A DNA stretch of 64,000 bases from Sambucus nigra (GCA_949130495.1 OX422221.1:31989224-32053223); one strand, 5' to 3'. Counted from the first letter of the stretch, positions 1 to 10,917 are shown. Numbers and translations: made by a program. Notes: a model not told the origin generated them from the sequence alone.

Positions 1-184
1 CAACTAGGGCTTTGGTTGCCTAATACCTTTAAAAAACCCACAACACGAGATCCATCTACTATGCTAGTAACAAGTTGGTCGGGTATGATTTTAAATACAC
101 AACCATGGAAAAAATATGTGTCGTCCTTGTCGGGGTCACCAAAAAATTACGGCACTACACGCTCACCTTTTCCATCAAACTTGT
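1..184 (-). pseudogene. Unrecognised coding-like fragment
   Basis: Read from 184 down to 1, the minus strand gives about 61 codons with a single stop (near 148). The residue mix looks protein-like, with stretches such as FFGDPDKDD and FFHGCVFKIIPDQLV. I do not recognise the family. The fragment ends exactly where LTR family C begins at 185, so that LTR seems to have inserted into it or been joined to it. It runs off the left edge of the window, so more may lie outside. Coding character is inferred from composition only. Confidence 0.3.
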
Positions 185-2145
185 TGTAACACCCCGTAAT
201 TTTAATGACTTTTAATATGTGATTAATTAAAAATAAAATGGGGATTAATCGGAATTAATTATGAATAATAATTGGAATTAATACGGATTGAATATTACAA
301 GAGAATAATGCAATATGTGATTTATATGGAATTTTAATTAGTGATTAAAAATAATATATGATTATATGGTCACGAGTGAATAATAAGCGAATTATTGAAA
401 TTAAGTCGGGACGCGCGTGTGAGTCATGTCGGGACTAAATTGAAAGGGCTAAAAGGAAAATTATTTTTAAGTCATTCAAATGGTCATTTTGAGTGCATCG
501 TTGAATATGGAAGGGTGGAAATAGGTAGTAAAGTCTAGTCGGGGGTTTGATTTAGGTTTCGATTCACTTGGGAACCAAAGGGACATCTCGAAGGGGGTAT
601 TTGGTCATTTTACTTGGGAGGTGAATAGTAACCAAGAAAATTGGTTTTTATTTTATAAGTAACGCGATTAGAGAACATAGGTTCATTTACCCAAAATTAA
701 AGAAAAGGTCTTTGAGGAGAGTGAGAGGTTTTACAAAGGCAAGGAGGAGGTTTTAAGAGCAAAACAAGGGACAACAACCTTGCACCAATATCGAAAAAGT
801 GATCAAAAAAGAGAAGGGTACATCCTACACATATCTTCTTCAATTGATCAGACGTACACCTTATGGGAATTGTAATTCGAGTTTCAATTAGTGAGTATAA
901 TATTCGTGTTAGAATAGGATTAATATTTACCCGTGAGAATTGTGACATTGGGCATGAAGTGATGAATAACTTAATTAATGTGATAGGTATTGCATGTAGT
1001 TGAGAAATCCACATGTTGAGGTTATCAGATTTATGATTTGATTTGTAAATCATGAAATTTTATTCTGGGTTTTATGAATAACATCAATGGTGAATATATA
1101 ATTTTGGGGAATTTACGGATTATATTGATTTAGATAAAAACGATTATTAAAAGTACGGAATTAGATGTTTTCTATGTGTTATAATCACACATAAAAATGC
1201 ATAAATGATGTTGGGATAATTTGGATTTGTAATAATATATTCCATGTGTGTTTGGGTGTAAGAAAATTGAGAAAAAGGCAGAAAACTAAGGTAGGGAATG
1301 AACTGCTAAAACGTTGAACGAACTGGGATGTCGTTCGAACAAGGCATGATGTTATTCGAATTAGAATATATGTCGTTCGAACGAGAATTCAGAGACTTGT
1401 AACGAGATTTTAGTAATCCTTTTTTAGACAAGAAAAGTTTGGAAATTCATATTTTTGCCCACAATAGGTTCTGAATAATTTTTTGTACAATAACAAAGAA
1501 TGAGAGACTTGGGTTAATGTTGAAAAAATAAATATTGACCTAATTAAGGAGTTATGAGGGTGATAGCTACATAATAAAATAAGGTAATGAGTATTAATCG
1601 TAATTAACAAGTATGGGTTGTATTTAAGAAAAACAATGGGTACTTGGGGTAGGATGAATTCCAAATATGAGACATAGGTCGAGTGTGTACCTATTATTAT
1701 ATAGGTTGAGTATATACCTATTGTTGATGATTTATGTATATGACATACCTATCCTACTAACTACGGACGGGAGGTTTGCGAGGGGATTTTTGACTTATTG
1801 CCTCAAAACATTGGACTTAGGTTGGATTGCCATTAGTGAGAACAATGGTATTGAACGGTCAATAGTGTTTCAGATTAAGCAACCGAGGCAGCTCAAGTGT
1901 GGCAACTCAGCGAAGTAACTTGGGGTGGAAACTCACACTTTAGGTTGTTGTATTAGTCATATTGTATTTCTATTTATCTTGACTATAAGCTATAACGGAT
2001 GTAATGATCTGACGAGAATAATAATGAGTTTTAGTGTGAGGTCAAAAGGTGCTCGTGAGAGACCAGGCTTGGCAGGGCCTTGGAGATCTTTCATTCTCTA
2101 TCGAATGACCTCGCCGTGGGAACTTTAGAGTGACCTAGTTTGGAG
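185..2145 (+). mobile_element. Truncated long LTR, family C (related to the LARD LTRs)
   Basis: The fragment opens with TGTAACACCCCG, the terminal pattern that also starts the LTRs of LARD A (TGTAACAACCCG) and LARD B (TGTAATACCCCG on the minus strand). At 400-440 it carries AAGTCGGGACG followed by a GTCGGGACTAA-type stretch, which matches the minus strand of LARD B near 47280-47320. A TATA-like TTTTATAAG lies at 651-659, and a palindrome cluster sits at 1311-1385. No partner LTR, primer site or target duplication is visible. The right border is uncertain, because the next element (Tat copy 1) begins somewhere after about 2145. Short ORFs inside it match no family I know. Confidence 0.6.
1311..1385. 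repeat. Cluster of four TTCGAA-type palindromic words in LTR C
   Basis: Four related words lie within 75 bp: GTTGAACGAAC (1313), GTCGTTCGAAC (1330), GTTATTCGAAT (1351) and GTCGTTCGAACGAG (1372). The centre TTCGAA is a perfect palindrome. The cluster lies about 1126-1200 bp into the LTR, close to the offset of different palindrome clusters in LARD A and LARD B. Confidence 0.75.
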
Positions 2146-2149
2146 GATT

Positions 2150-3006
2150 TAGAAGTGAGGCACCGTTGGGGCTTGTCTTGACCATCTTAGATACACCTGG
2201 TAAAAACACCTAAAGACCCTGACCGTGAAACCTCGGGCGGAGTAGCTTGGAGTTCCATCGGGCTTGAATTGAGAACCAAACAACCCTCTACTTAATATCA
2301 AATCTACTATAGGTGATGTCACTATCCAGCTAAAAAATGTCAGACATGCACTCGAGTAAAACACCATGGTATTTGGGGATATCAGGCAGTTTGTGAGCCA
2401 CCTCTGCGACAACAGCCCCTGACATACAGTCGTTGGGCAAAAGGCATGTCTTGGCATTTAATGTTTTTGACGTGGACAAAACTAATGCATCAGGCATTTA
2501 ATGTTGTGACATAAAGTATGAGGGATGTCTTTCACAGTCTTTAATGAATGAGTTGCCTCGGGGGTGGTGTGGGGGTTTATTTAAGGACCCCAACCACCTT
2601 CGATGAGATGATGATCTTTGAAGAGTTCAGAAGTTATTGCTAGAGAGAATATACATCGGAGAGAGTTATTGCAAATAAGAGAGTTTACTCACTCACCACT
2701 CTTATTTATTACGAAGCTTTTAATACTTGACAGAGATTCTTGAGGGTGTTTTCTGTGTTTCCACCTGCCTACCAAGGTGTATCTAGGGTGCTTACTTCTC
2801 TCTCCCTCTATCTAAGTTACTTCTAAAGTTCATTACTATTTCCTGAGTTATACACGAGATCTTTGTGAGTTTAAACTGAGTCTATCTTCATTGGGTTTGT
2901 GTTTGTGTGTTCTGTCATTAATTCAAAGCTTTGGCCAATTATCTTATCATTACCATACTCGAATAGGGGTTATGCCTCCATCTATAATTTAAAGTACCCT
3001 CTTACA
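2150..3006 (+). mobile_element. 5' LTR of Tat copy 1 (start uncertain)
   Basis: The end is placed at 3006 (...CTTACA) because a primer-binding site follows directly. A TATA-like TTTATTTAAGG at 2576-2586 lies about 430 bp before the LTR end. Two direct copies of GGCATTTAATGTT lie upstream of it (about 2453 and 2493), as expected for U3. The left end is not determined by sequence, because no 3' LTR survives in the window. Confidence 0.5.
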
Positions 3007-3025
3007 TTTGTCGACTCCGCTGGGG
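3007..3025 (+). promoter_or_regulatory. Primer-binding site of Tat copy 1
   Basis: TTTGTCGACTCCGCTGGGG directly follows the LTR. From memory it is one base from the TGGCGACTCCGCTGGGG-type primer site common in Tat/Ogre elements, which is complementary to an arginine tRNA. Minus-strand DNA synthesis would start here. Confidence 0.65.
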
Positions 3026-3048
3026 AGGCATTATTGTAAGTAAGGAGT

Positions 3049-4689
3049 ATGGCGTAAGATAATGCTACTCGAAGGCTCAACTTTGATGACATCCAGCATA
3101 ATGAAGAACCAGCTGCGAGGGAACTGGAGGCTCTAAGGGATGGTATTCCTCGAATAGAGGTACCTTTGGTTCAGGCAATGACAGACATGACAAGGGTGAC
3201 ACAAGCACCCACGAATGCAGGGTTGGGACCCACTCAGGTGGCGCTCCTCATGAGTAAGTTTTATGAGTTTTTGGAAACTCCACTAGCTTCAACTGTGCTG
3301 GAAGGATTGGAGGCTAATGCCTTCGTAACACTAGGGGTAGCTCCAACGGCCCCACCAGGTGCAGGTGTGGCGGGAACGGTCCTAGCAAGCATGCCCTTTG
3401 TTGTGAGTCCAGTAGTGGGAACCTCAGGAGTTTCAACGGCCCCTGCCGCGATGTTTGTGCCAGCTACAACGGGCGCCTAGCCCATGGTACCACTGGCTAT
3501 TGCCCAAGTAGCATTACCCATGGAGGAAATGAGAAAGGAGATGCAAAAGGAGATGCTGAAGTTCATACAGGCTTGATCGCAATCTATTGGCGATGGGGCT
3601 TTGATTTTTGATGACTTTTGATCACCGTACCCCCAGGAATACAACGATGAGACCTATCCAAAGGACTATATTCCTCCTATTTTTGAAAAATACACGGGAA
3701 AATGTTGGAATCCGAAGGAGTATATTAAGCTCTTTGTTGAACATTTGGTGGCACATTGTAACAATAAAAGGCTTAGGTTAAGGGAGTTTTCTAAATCCTT
3801 GACCAATAAGGCATATACCTGGTATTCTCATTTGGCTCCTAACAATGTTTCTACATGGGAAGAGATGCACGTGTTGTTTGTCCAGAAGTTCTTTCTGGAA
3901 AAATATGAGTCTACTTTGACCCAACTGGGTAGGGCGAAGCAACGACCTAGGGAAGAAGTGGTGGCCTATGTTCGAAGATTCAGAGAAATATCCCTCGACG
4001 TGAGGGAGGAGGCCAAAGAATCCAAGTTATTACAGATCTGCACTAAGGGGCTACTTCCTAAGTACATCTGCAATCTAATTAATGAGACGCGCGAGGGGAC
4101 TTTTGCGGCATTCTTAAAAGCAGCGAGAAATATCTCTTTAGTGGTACGACCCAATCCGGTGGCGGTGCCCATGATATTTAGGCAGCCGATGCAACCCGCG
4201 GGGGGGGGGGGGGGAGGTCTCAGCCCCTATGGGTATGATGCATCGAGTGAGGACATAGGGGAAAAGCACCAAATAAGTACAATAAGAAGAAGGTTGGAAG
4301 AGACAGGGAAGACCCACATCCATTGGCCTGTATAGTAGAAGAAGTTGTCAGCTGTTACAACGCGATGGTCCAAGGGGAACGGTCTATGAGCCAAAGGATG
4401 TTCCCGCTGGGGAGCCCAATGTGGCAACAAAGGCGGATCCAAAGTACTTTAGGTTCATCGGAGGATCCAGCATCCAACAGAGAGCTATTTTATGCTAAGG
4501 AGAATTATCGACAAGTACGTAAAGGCGGGGACCTTACAAATCCCTCCCCAGAACGTCAATAATAATCCCTTACCGGCACATGTGGCCAATCTCATGGTGG
4601 CCTACGATGAAGAGGCCTAGGGAGGGGAAAGAGGGTCGACATCAAGGCAAGAAGAGTACAATGACGCTCTGGAAGATTGTACAAGGGGA
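3049..4689 (+). pseudogene. gag: gag of Tat copy 1, broken by stops
   Basis: Gag forms the RNA-packaging particle. Starting at the ATG at 3049, frame 1 stays coding-like through the whole region but is cut by stops at the third codon and near 3478, 3574 and 3619, with more after 4332. The retrotransposon-gag core lies at about 3640-4150 (PKDYIPPIFEKYTG, then AYTWYSHLAPNNVSTWEEM, then FLEKYESTLT). This is the usual pattern of a compact helical gag domain. A G-homopolymer at 4200-4214 is a likely replication or sequencing slip point, but the same frame continues after it. A linker with TLQIPPQN (about 4530) leads into the protease. The frame is shared with the downstream pol, so one Gag-Pol polyprotein is likely in the ancestor. 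Confidence 0.8.
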
Positions 4690-5802
4690 ATGGCTAACAT
4701 TGTGTTGGCCTACGATGAAGCAAGTGCCAAGGATGTTGAAGAGGTGTACAATGTTGAAGGTGAGGAAGTATATCCAGCTCTGGAATACTGCACAGTTTCG
4801 AAGTCCCCGAAGTTCACTTGGTTCTTCGACCATGTGGGGCTACCGAAGGAGATTAGGCTGGAGATAACCCAGATAATACTCAATATTGCGAGGAAGAACA
4901 CAGTCCCTTCACTGATATGGAAGGGACCCATGGACATGTTGGTGAGAAGGTTTCTATCAGAGGTAACCTTCAGTATTGCAAATAGAGCCATAAGGTTCCC
5001 TCATAACATGCCATTATATGTGACTGACAGTGTCAACGAAGTTAGCTTCGCAATGACTCTCATGGATGGAGGAGCTTTCATCAATATTATGTCGATCAAC
5101 TCCTTTCACGCGGCCAATATTGTAGAAGATAGGCTGGTCCCCATGCCTTTGGTGATTTCAAAGTATGATAATCAATCTTCTAGGTCCATTAGGTACGTTA
5201 ATGTTGGGATTGTGATGGGAAATCTGAGTTCCCATATTAAGTTCCATGTGATAGAAAGTGCAACTTCCTAACATCTACTAATAGGAAGAGCGTGGATGCA
5301 CAACCAAGGGTTAGTTCCTTCTACATACCACTAATGCTCTAAGGCGAATGTCAAGGGAACAGAAGTGACCATTAGGACTATAAAAAGGCCCTTCGCTATC
5401 GAGGAAGCTCACTTAGTGGATGCAACATTTTATACTGAGTTGGAAGATGATGTACGAGTCCTAACGAGAAGGATGGAGGGAGCATCGGTTCCTTCAATCA
5501 GAGAACGGATGAGGCCTTTGAGTGAGCAGAGTAAAGAGGTTACGAGCAGCGCAAGCGTAATGACCGAAGAAACTCACCAGATAGTCCATCGGCCCCAAGG
5601 AATCTCAAAGCAGCTTAGATATAGGATGAGGCCCTTAGTGGATCCGATGAAACACAAGGTCCAACGACAAAGTGTGCTAAGTCGGATCTCAGGAAAAAGA
5701 GTGGTCGAAGCCTCTAGAGAGAAGAAGAGGAAGGCAGTCGCTACTACCAGCACACAGTGCAAGAAGGTCATTACCGAGGAGGGAAAGGCGGTGTATCGAT
5801 TA
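4690..5802 (+). pseudogene. Aspartic protease and linker of Tat copy 1
   Basis: This would cleave the Gag-Pol polyprotein. In frame 1, LMDGGAFINIM (about 5062-5095) is the retropepsin active-site loop, with the catalytic Asp followed by Gly-Gly-Ala as usual in this lineage. Downstream, HLLIGRAWMHNQGLVPSTYH (about 5274-5333) matches the C-terminal protease segment that carries the Gly-Arg motif. Stops occur at about 5269 and 5332. A basic, lysine/arginine-rich linker of about 145 codons (5365-5805) then leads toward the reverse transcriptase, with no break in frame. The protease fold looks complete apart from the nonsense codons. Confidence 0.75.
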
Positions 5803-7265
5803 TAATGGTGTGAGAGGGTGGCCGAGGAAGCTGATGATGAGGTTGACCCGATATATGAATGCTTCTTGGTGGATGAACGGGGACAATGCATGATGATAGG
5901 CAACTCCAACATACAGGAATTCGTAGATGATGTCGTCGAAGAGCCAGGCTACTTAACACATCAGCCAAAGACACAGGCATAAGAGTTGGAGCAGTTAAAT
6001 CTTGCAAAAGAAGGGGAAGATCCAAGGCCCATCTTCATCTAGAAAGATCTCAGTAAGGAGAAACGAGAGGCCTTTGTTGGATTGATTTTGGAATTTATAG
6101 ACGTTCTTGCGTGAAAGTACACAGAGATGGAGGGTCTATATGAGGAAGTCAGCTGTCACAAGTTGAACGTGATGCCTTCAGCCATTACGGTAAAACAAGC
6201 AACAAGAACATACAAGCCTGAGCTGGATTTAAAGATCAAGGAAGAGGTTCAACGCTTGCTAGCGGTAGGGTTTATCAAACCGATGCAACACCCGATCTGG
6301 TTGTCCAACATTATCTCAATAGGAAAGAATGATAAAAACCAAATAAGGATCTGTGTGGAATTTAGAGATTTAAACAAAGCTTTCCCCAAAGACGAGTTCC
6401 CTCTACCCTCAAATAATGGCCTAATAAATGCAATGACGGGTCATGAGATTTATAGCTTCATGGATGGGTATGTAGGGTACAACCAGATGAAGATGGACCC
6501 CTAGGATGAAGAAAAGACAACATTCAGAGCCCCGTTGGGTAACTTCATGTACAGGGTGATGCCGTTTGGGCTCAAGAATGCTGGGGGGACCTACCAGAGA
6601 ACAATGATGGCCATTTTCCATGACTTATTTCACAAGTTTGTGGAATTCTATATGGATGACTTGGTGATCAAGTCGAGGAAGGAGGAGTGTCATCTGAACG
6701 ATTTGAGGAAGATGTTTTCCCGTTGCAAGAAGTTTAAGTTGAAAATGAATCCGCTGAAGTGCGTCTTTGGTCTGATAAGTGGGAAATTCTGAGGCTTTGT
6801 GGTTGATCGATAAGGAGTACAGATGGACCAGGACAAACAGCGGGCAATCGTAGAAATGCCGTGTTCGAGAACGGCGAAGGAGCTGAAGAGTTTCCTCGAC
6901 AAAATCTCCTACCTTAGGAGATTTGTGACTGGGTTAGCCGAGTTAACACACCCACTAATGCATTTGCTGTGAAAGAACAGGAAGTTCAAATGGGAGGCAA
7001 TTCACCAAGAGTCTTTTGACGGACTGAAGAAGATGCTTATCTCACCACAGACCATGGTTCCACCAAGGGAAGGAATTTAGTTGCAATTGTACCTCACATC
7101 CACCACAAGGTCCGTGTGAGGTTTGCTAGCACAAGAGATCGACGGGCAAGAACAACCAGTTTACTACCTCAACAGGATCATCCATGGGTTAGAAGTCAGA
7201 TATAATAGCTTAAAAAGGCATTGTTTGGCCTTAGTGTTTGTAGTGTAAAAACTTAGACATTATAT
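5803..7265 (+). pseudogene. pol: Reverse transcriptase and RNase H (5' part) of Tat copy 1
   Basis: This would copy the element RNA into DNA. It continues frame 1 from gag. RT palm motifs are visible: the first catalytic Asp in SFMDGYVGYNQ (about 6457-6489), MPFGLKNAGGTYQR (about 6560-6600), and the catalytic YMDDLVIKS (about 6649-6675). The connection and RNase H follow, with FLDKISYLRRF (about 6892) and QPVYYLNRIIHG (about 7156-7191). Stops fall at about 6112, 6502, 6790, 6811, 6970 and others. The reading frame ends in the RNase H tail at LRHY, where LARD A is inserted at 7266. The same frame resumes at 16884. Confidence 0.85.
7261..7265 (+). repeat. Left target-site duplication of LARD A (TATAT)
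   Basis: TATAT directly precedes the element's first TG and is repeated directly after its final CA at 16884-16888. Removing the element and one copy restores the RNase H reading frame of Tat copy 1. Confidence 0.9.
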
Positions 7266-7697
7266 TGTAACAACCCGCCCTTTTTGGAGACCATTAAATT
7301 CCATAATTGGATATAAATTTGAATTTGGAGAATTTCTCGAAATAGTGATTTTTGGGATTTTCGAGGATTTAATGATTTTCTAAGGGTGTTATAAATTATT
7401 TTGGGACTATATAGGTCGAAGTAATTTAATTATATGTCGCCGTGGAGTATAGCGACACGAGGTAAGATTTTTAATGGGAAAACCCGCATTTATTTATTTT
7501 GGGCTGGAATAGTGATTTGCGGTCAAGTACCTCGGATGGGAATTTCGACTGCGCCATAATTCTCGGAATGTCCGAGATAGTCGGAAAAGAGTGTCCGATT
7601 GTCGAAAATGAGTTTCAGGTAATTTTAGAGGTAAAAGTAACTCGTAATTGGGTAAACGAGTCGTTTTTGGGTTTTAAGGGTTTGAAACCCTTTTCTC

Positions 7698-7707
7698 CTA
7701 TATAAAG
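7698..7707 (+). promoter_or_regulatory. TATA box of LARD A 5' LTR
   Basis: CTATATAAAG is followed by a long purine-rich GAGA stretch (7708-7770). It lies about 432 bp inside the LTR. The 3' LTR has the equivalent TTATATAAAG at about 13674. Transcription should start near 7730, which would place most of this LTR in R-U5. Confidence 0.7.
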
Positions 7708-8495
7708 AGGGAGAGAGGGAAAGAAAAGAGGAAGAAATAAAGGAAAGAGAGAGAAGAGAGAGAGGAAGGAGAAATGGGAGATCTCGGGCCAACTCCGCCG
7801 GATTCGACTCGAGGTCGTCGGATTTTATCCATGAGGCAAGTGTTTACTTGCTTTATTTATCTTTTTGCATAAATATCTCATACCGTAGTTTGGTATAAAC
7901 AAACCCTAATGTTTTTGGGGTGGGTTATCGTGGATAAAACGGGTTTTTGGGAGTTAAAACAATTAAACCCCACTAATAATTCAATTTTGTGGAACTTAGG
8001 TTTTAATCCAAATTAATTGGTGATTCCGGGTTCTAGGATGTTTAGAACCCGTGTTATGAGTTTATTTGTAGTTGGTTGAGGTTGTAGGACGTTGGGTGAT
8101 GCGGCAAAAGCTTGGGAGAAGCTTTAATGGCGGAAATCGTCTCGGAGGTGATGATGAATAGTAACCCGTCACCTTTGGGGCCATTTTTGGCCAGGAAAAG
8201 AATTGATTTAGCTTTCGGCCAAAACACGAAAGTTGTAGATCTTTTCCATACGGTCGTGTGGGCGCCAACCGCGAATTTTTCTAATTTTTCTACGATTTGA
8301 TATGATTTTTACAAGATGAAAGCTCCGGGTTGACATCGTCAACTCGGAAATCAAATCGGGAATTGGAAAAATTACGGCTAGAATTAATGTCGTAGATGTT
8401 CGGGATAATTTTTGAGGTAGTTTAGAAACCCCGAAAATGAATTTGCGCTGTTGGTTAAAGAAATTGAGGGATTTTAATTTGGGAGACCTGGTGTG

Positions 8496-8614
8496 ACCGG
8501 TCGACCGCGCCCCTATGGCCGGTCGACCGCGTCAAGGAGAAAGGACCTACTGCTTTGTTTCGTAGGCTTATTTACAACCCGCGGTCGACCGGGGGTCTAG
8601 GACCGGTCGATCGG
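8496..8614. repeat. Cluster of four GGTCGACC-type palindromic words in LARD A 5' LTR
   Basis: CCGGTCGACCG occurs at 8497 and 8519, CGGTCGACCG at 8582 and CCGGTCGATCGG at 8603. The core GGTCGACC is a perfect palindrome. The 3' LTR has the same cluster at 14472-14590 with one C-to-T change in the first word. The surrounding sequence is not repetitive, so the words recur without a larger tandem repeat. Confidence 0.85.
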
Positions 8615-9404
8615 TGCCCTATTTTCAACCCAAGATTTTGGAGATTAGGATTATTTCACCTTTTTGAGTTTATGTTTAAGGGCATTCTAAGTTAAAGTAT
8701 ATTAGAGGGTTATGTCCTAAAGGACTTGAAGAATTGGGAATAAATATGTATATATTCACTTAGAGTGAATTATTATATTTGGAGATATCCAATAAACCTT
8801 TAAGAGTTGATTAAGGTAATTATTAGTCATCAAAGTAAGAAATACTTTGGACTTAGAATCATGCTAATCCGAATGCATGATTATGATTCCCGGAGGGAAT
8901 CTTTGGAATTATAGTCATCGTTAGATGATATAGGCCATTATGGCCAGTTATATATGCTAAGAGGAATATATAGGCTATACATATATACTTTGTGATTTAG
9001 GTATACATATATATATGTTATAATGGAAAGGATTTTGAAAATATAAAAAAGGAATATTTTCCAAATGGAATGAGAAATGTTTTTCATAATTAATAAAATA
9101 TGGATTACATACCTCTCTAAATCGCTATCATCTGGGAAGTTGCGTTCGTATGGTGAAGCCCCCTGGCTAATGATGCAGGGTGGATATAGTCCTATAGGCC
9201 ATGTGAGCGTTTGTTGTTATATTTTTCTGCGCTGGTTAAGAGATTCCGGGTGTGGTCTTGACTATCCCGCAGGCACATGGTCGCTCCCCGACGTCTTTCG
9301 ATATAGGATCCCAGGTTGTCTTGGAGGCCCTGGAAGATGATAGCCATTTAGGGGCGCGCACAGTGGAGAAATCCGGACGGGCGGTCTTAGAACGCGTTTT
9401 TATT

Positions 9405-9735
9405 AAAGCAGTTCATAATAATGGATTTGCTTTAATTACATTTCCTAGATATAGGAAGGGAAATGGGTTATAAATAAATTGGTTTCGGTAACACTTCCCG
9501 GATGGAAGAAGGGATGTTGAAGCATATGTTATGATCAAAGCATTTTTATGATAATGAAAATGTCTTTGAATACATTTCCTGAGTATAAAAAGGGAAATGG
9601 GATAATTGATAAAGGAAAAATCTTTTTATGTTAATAAAATTGGCTTTCAAAAAGTATATGGTTTGTTAGAGCAATTCATGATAATGAATTGGCTTTTATA
9701 AATACATTTCCTGGATATGAGAAGGGAAATGGAAG
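9405..9735 (+). repeat. Series of paired hairpins in LARD A 5' LTR
   Basis: Degenerate units alternate two inverted repeats. One is CATTTCC, about 12-14 nt, GGGAAATG (9439, 9573, 9703, and a weaker copy at 9489). The other is of the type CAATTCAT-GATA-ATGAATTG (perfect 8-bp stem near 9671), with weaker relatives near 9411, 9539 and 9620. The pattern recurs in the 3' LTR at 15381-15711. Each arm pair would fold in RNA. Confidence 0.6.
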
Positions 9736-9855
9736 TTTTTGAAATGAAAAGGTTATGTATTTATAAATACTTTATGTATCAAGTAATCCTCAGTCCGGGA
9801 GATAGATCCGGATGTATATTGTAGTATGAATATGTATATATAAATGGATGAATCG

Positions 9856-10180
9856 AGTACTGAGGGTCTAATGGATCCCGACGATCGACCTTGCCGCGTA
9901 GTAGCGTATCGGGGGGGTTCCTTGTTTGGATTTCGCTTTGCGAGACACCCCACGCACGAATATGGCAGTGTGTTGAGACTGGGGAGAAGTTTAATCCTTA
10001 GTGCTCTTATATTATTAATTCTTATGGTATATATATTATTATATATCTTTCTGTACTGAGGGTCTAGCAGATCTCTACGATCGACCGTGCCGCGTAGTAG
10101 TGTATCGGGGGGGTTCCTTGTTTGGATTTTGCTTTGTGAGACACCCCACGCACGAACATGGCATAGCGCTGAGACTGGGG
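9856..10180 (+). repeat. Two copies of the conserved ~60-nt motif in LARD A 5' LTR
   Basis: Two units about 198 bp apart each contain GGTTCCTTGTTTGGATTT, then TCGC-TTT-GCGA (or a variant), then GAGACACCCCACGCACGAA. Both lie after GAGGGTCTA...GATC. The same motif recurs in the 3' LTR (15832-16156), twice in the interior (12109-12215 and 12603-12700) and once in LARD B (49580-49650, minus strand). Confidence 0.8.
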
Positions 10181-10415
10181 TGAAGCTTAGCCCTTAGTAC
10201 ATTACCTGGACTATCTAGGGTAGATAGTGGTTGGGTGATAGACTAGTTTAGCAGGGTAGCTTGACTAGAATGTTCTAGATAGATGCGCTAGGAGTGCACT
10301 ATTAGCGGAGAGGTGAGGGGTATCTCATGGGAGTGCGATACCAACCTTAAATATGAGATAAAACCTTTTTCAAAATAATAAGGCATTTATGCACTTGCAA
10401 AATATTTTCAAAATT

Positions 10416-10430
10416 CGGGGCTCTGACCCG
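10416..10430 (+). repeat. Conserved CGGG...CCCG hairpin in LARD A LTR
   Basis: CGGGGCTCTGACCCG folds as a 4-bp GC stem over a short loop, about 485 bp before the LTR end and just before a TA-rich run. Near-identical words are at 16392, 26601, 45098 (minus) and 52428 (minus), that is, in three LTR families. Confidence 0.6.
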
Positions 10431-10917
10431 TTTATATACTTTTCCTTTCTTGCTATATTATATATATATATATATATATAGGTGTCCAGACACAGGGACG
10501 CCTGGATGACAATTCCTTCGAGTCTGTCGTCAGCTGCAGCAGCTGTGGATGCGTGCAGGTTTTTGATAGCCGCTTCCATCGTTGTACTCTAGATAGGAGG
10601 TACTGTATAAATATTCGGGACAATGGTCCAATTGCATTTAGTTATTCTTTCAGTACAGCATTCGATATGGTTGTATATTTGAACCGAGTGTTCGGTTATT
10701 TTAATTTATTTCAGTTTCATTTACGCATTAACTTGTGGATGGTTCATTTTAATCGTAAAAAGAGTAGTTAAGTAAAAGTTTTTAACAACCACCTAATAGG
10801 ATATTAGTAATTAAATGGATTTTCGACAGTGATGCTAAGGATGATCCATATGTGACTCCTGTTTTAATTTAATATTGGAGTGATCGCCCGGTATCTTATT
10901 AGGCGGGTTGTTACAGA

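Larger units (their letters stand above)
7266..10915 (+). mobile_element. 5' LTR of LARD A
   Basis: It runs from TGTAACAACCCGCC to GGCGGGTTGTTACA, so the ends themselves form an inverted repeat of about 14 bp. It contains a TATA box (7698), a GGTCGACC palindrome cluster (8496-8614), a run of paired hairpins (9405-9735), two copies of the conserved motif (9856-10180) and a CGGG/CCCG hairpin (10416). Many short ORFs in it recur at the same relative place in the 3' LTR. They match no family and I do not regard them as genes. Confidence 0.95.

Noticed and set aside
697..1053. 118-codon ORF on the minus strand in LTR C
   Set aside because: No recognisable family. It lies within LTR sequence downstream of the TATA-like site and in antisense direction; probably chance.
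4200..4214. G-homopolymer suspected as a frameshift in gag
   Set aside because: The same frame is coding-like on both sides (LQIPP linker at about 4530 is in frame 1), so no net shift is needed, though the run length may be a sequencing error.
9077..9473. Several overlapping ORFs in LARD A, repeated at 15053-15449 and elsewhere in the LTRs
   Set aside because: They recur only because the LTR is duplicated. They are short, overlap each other in different frames and match no family; one pair spans the hairpin series.
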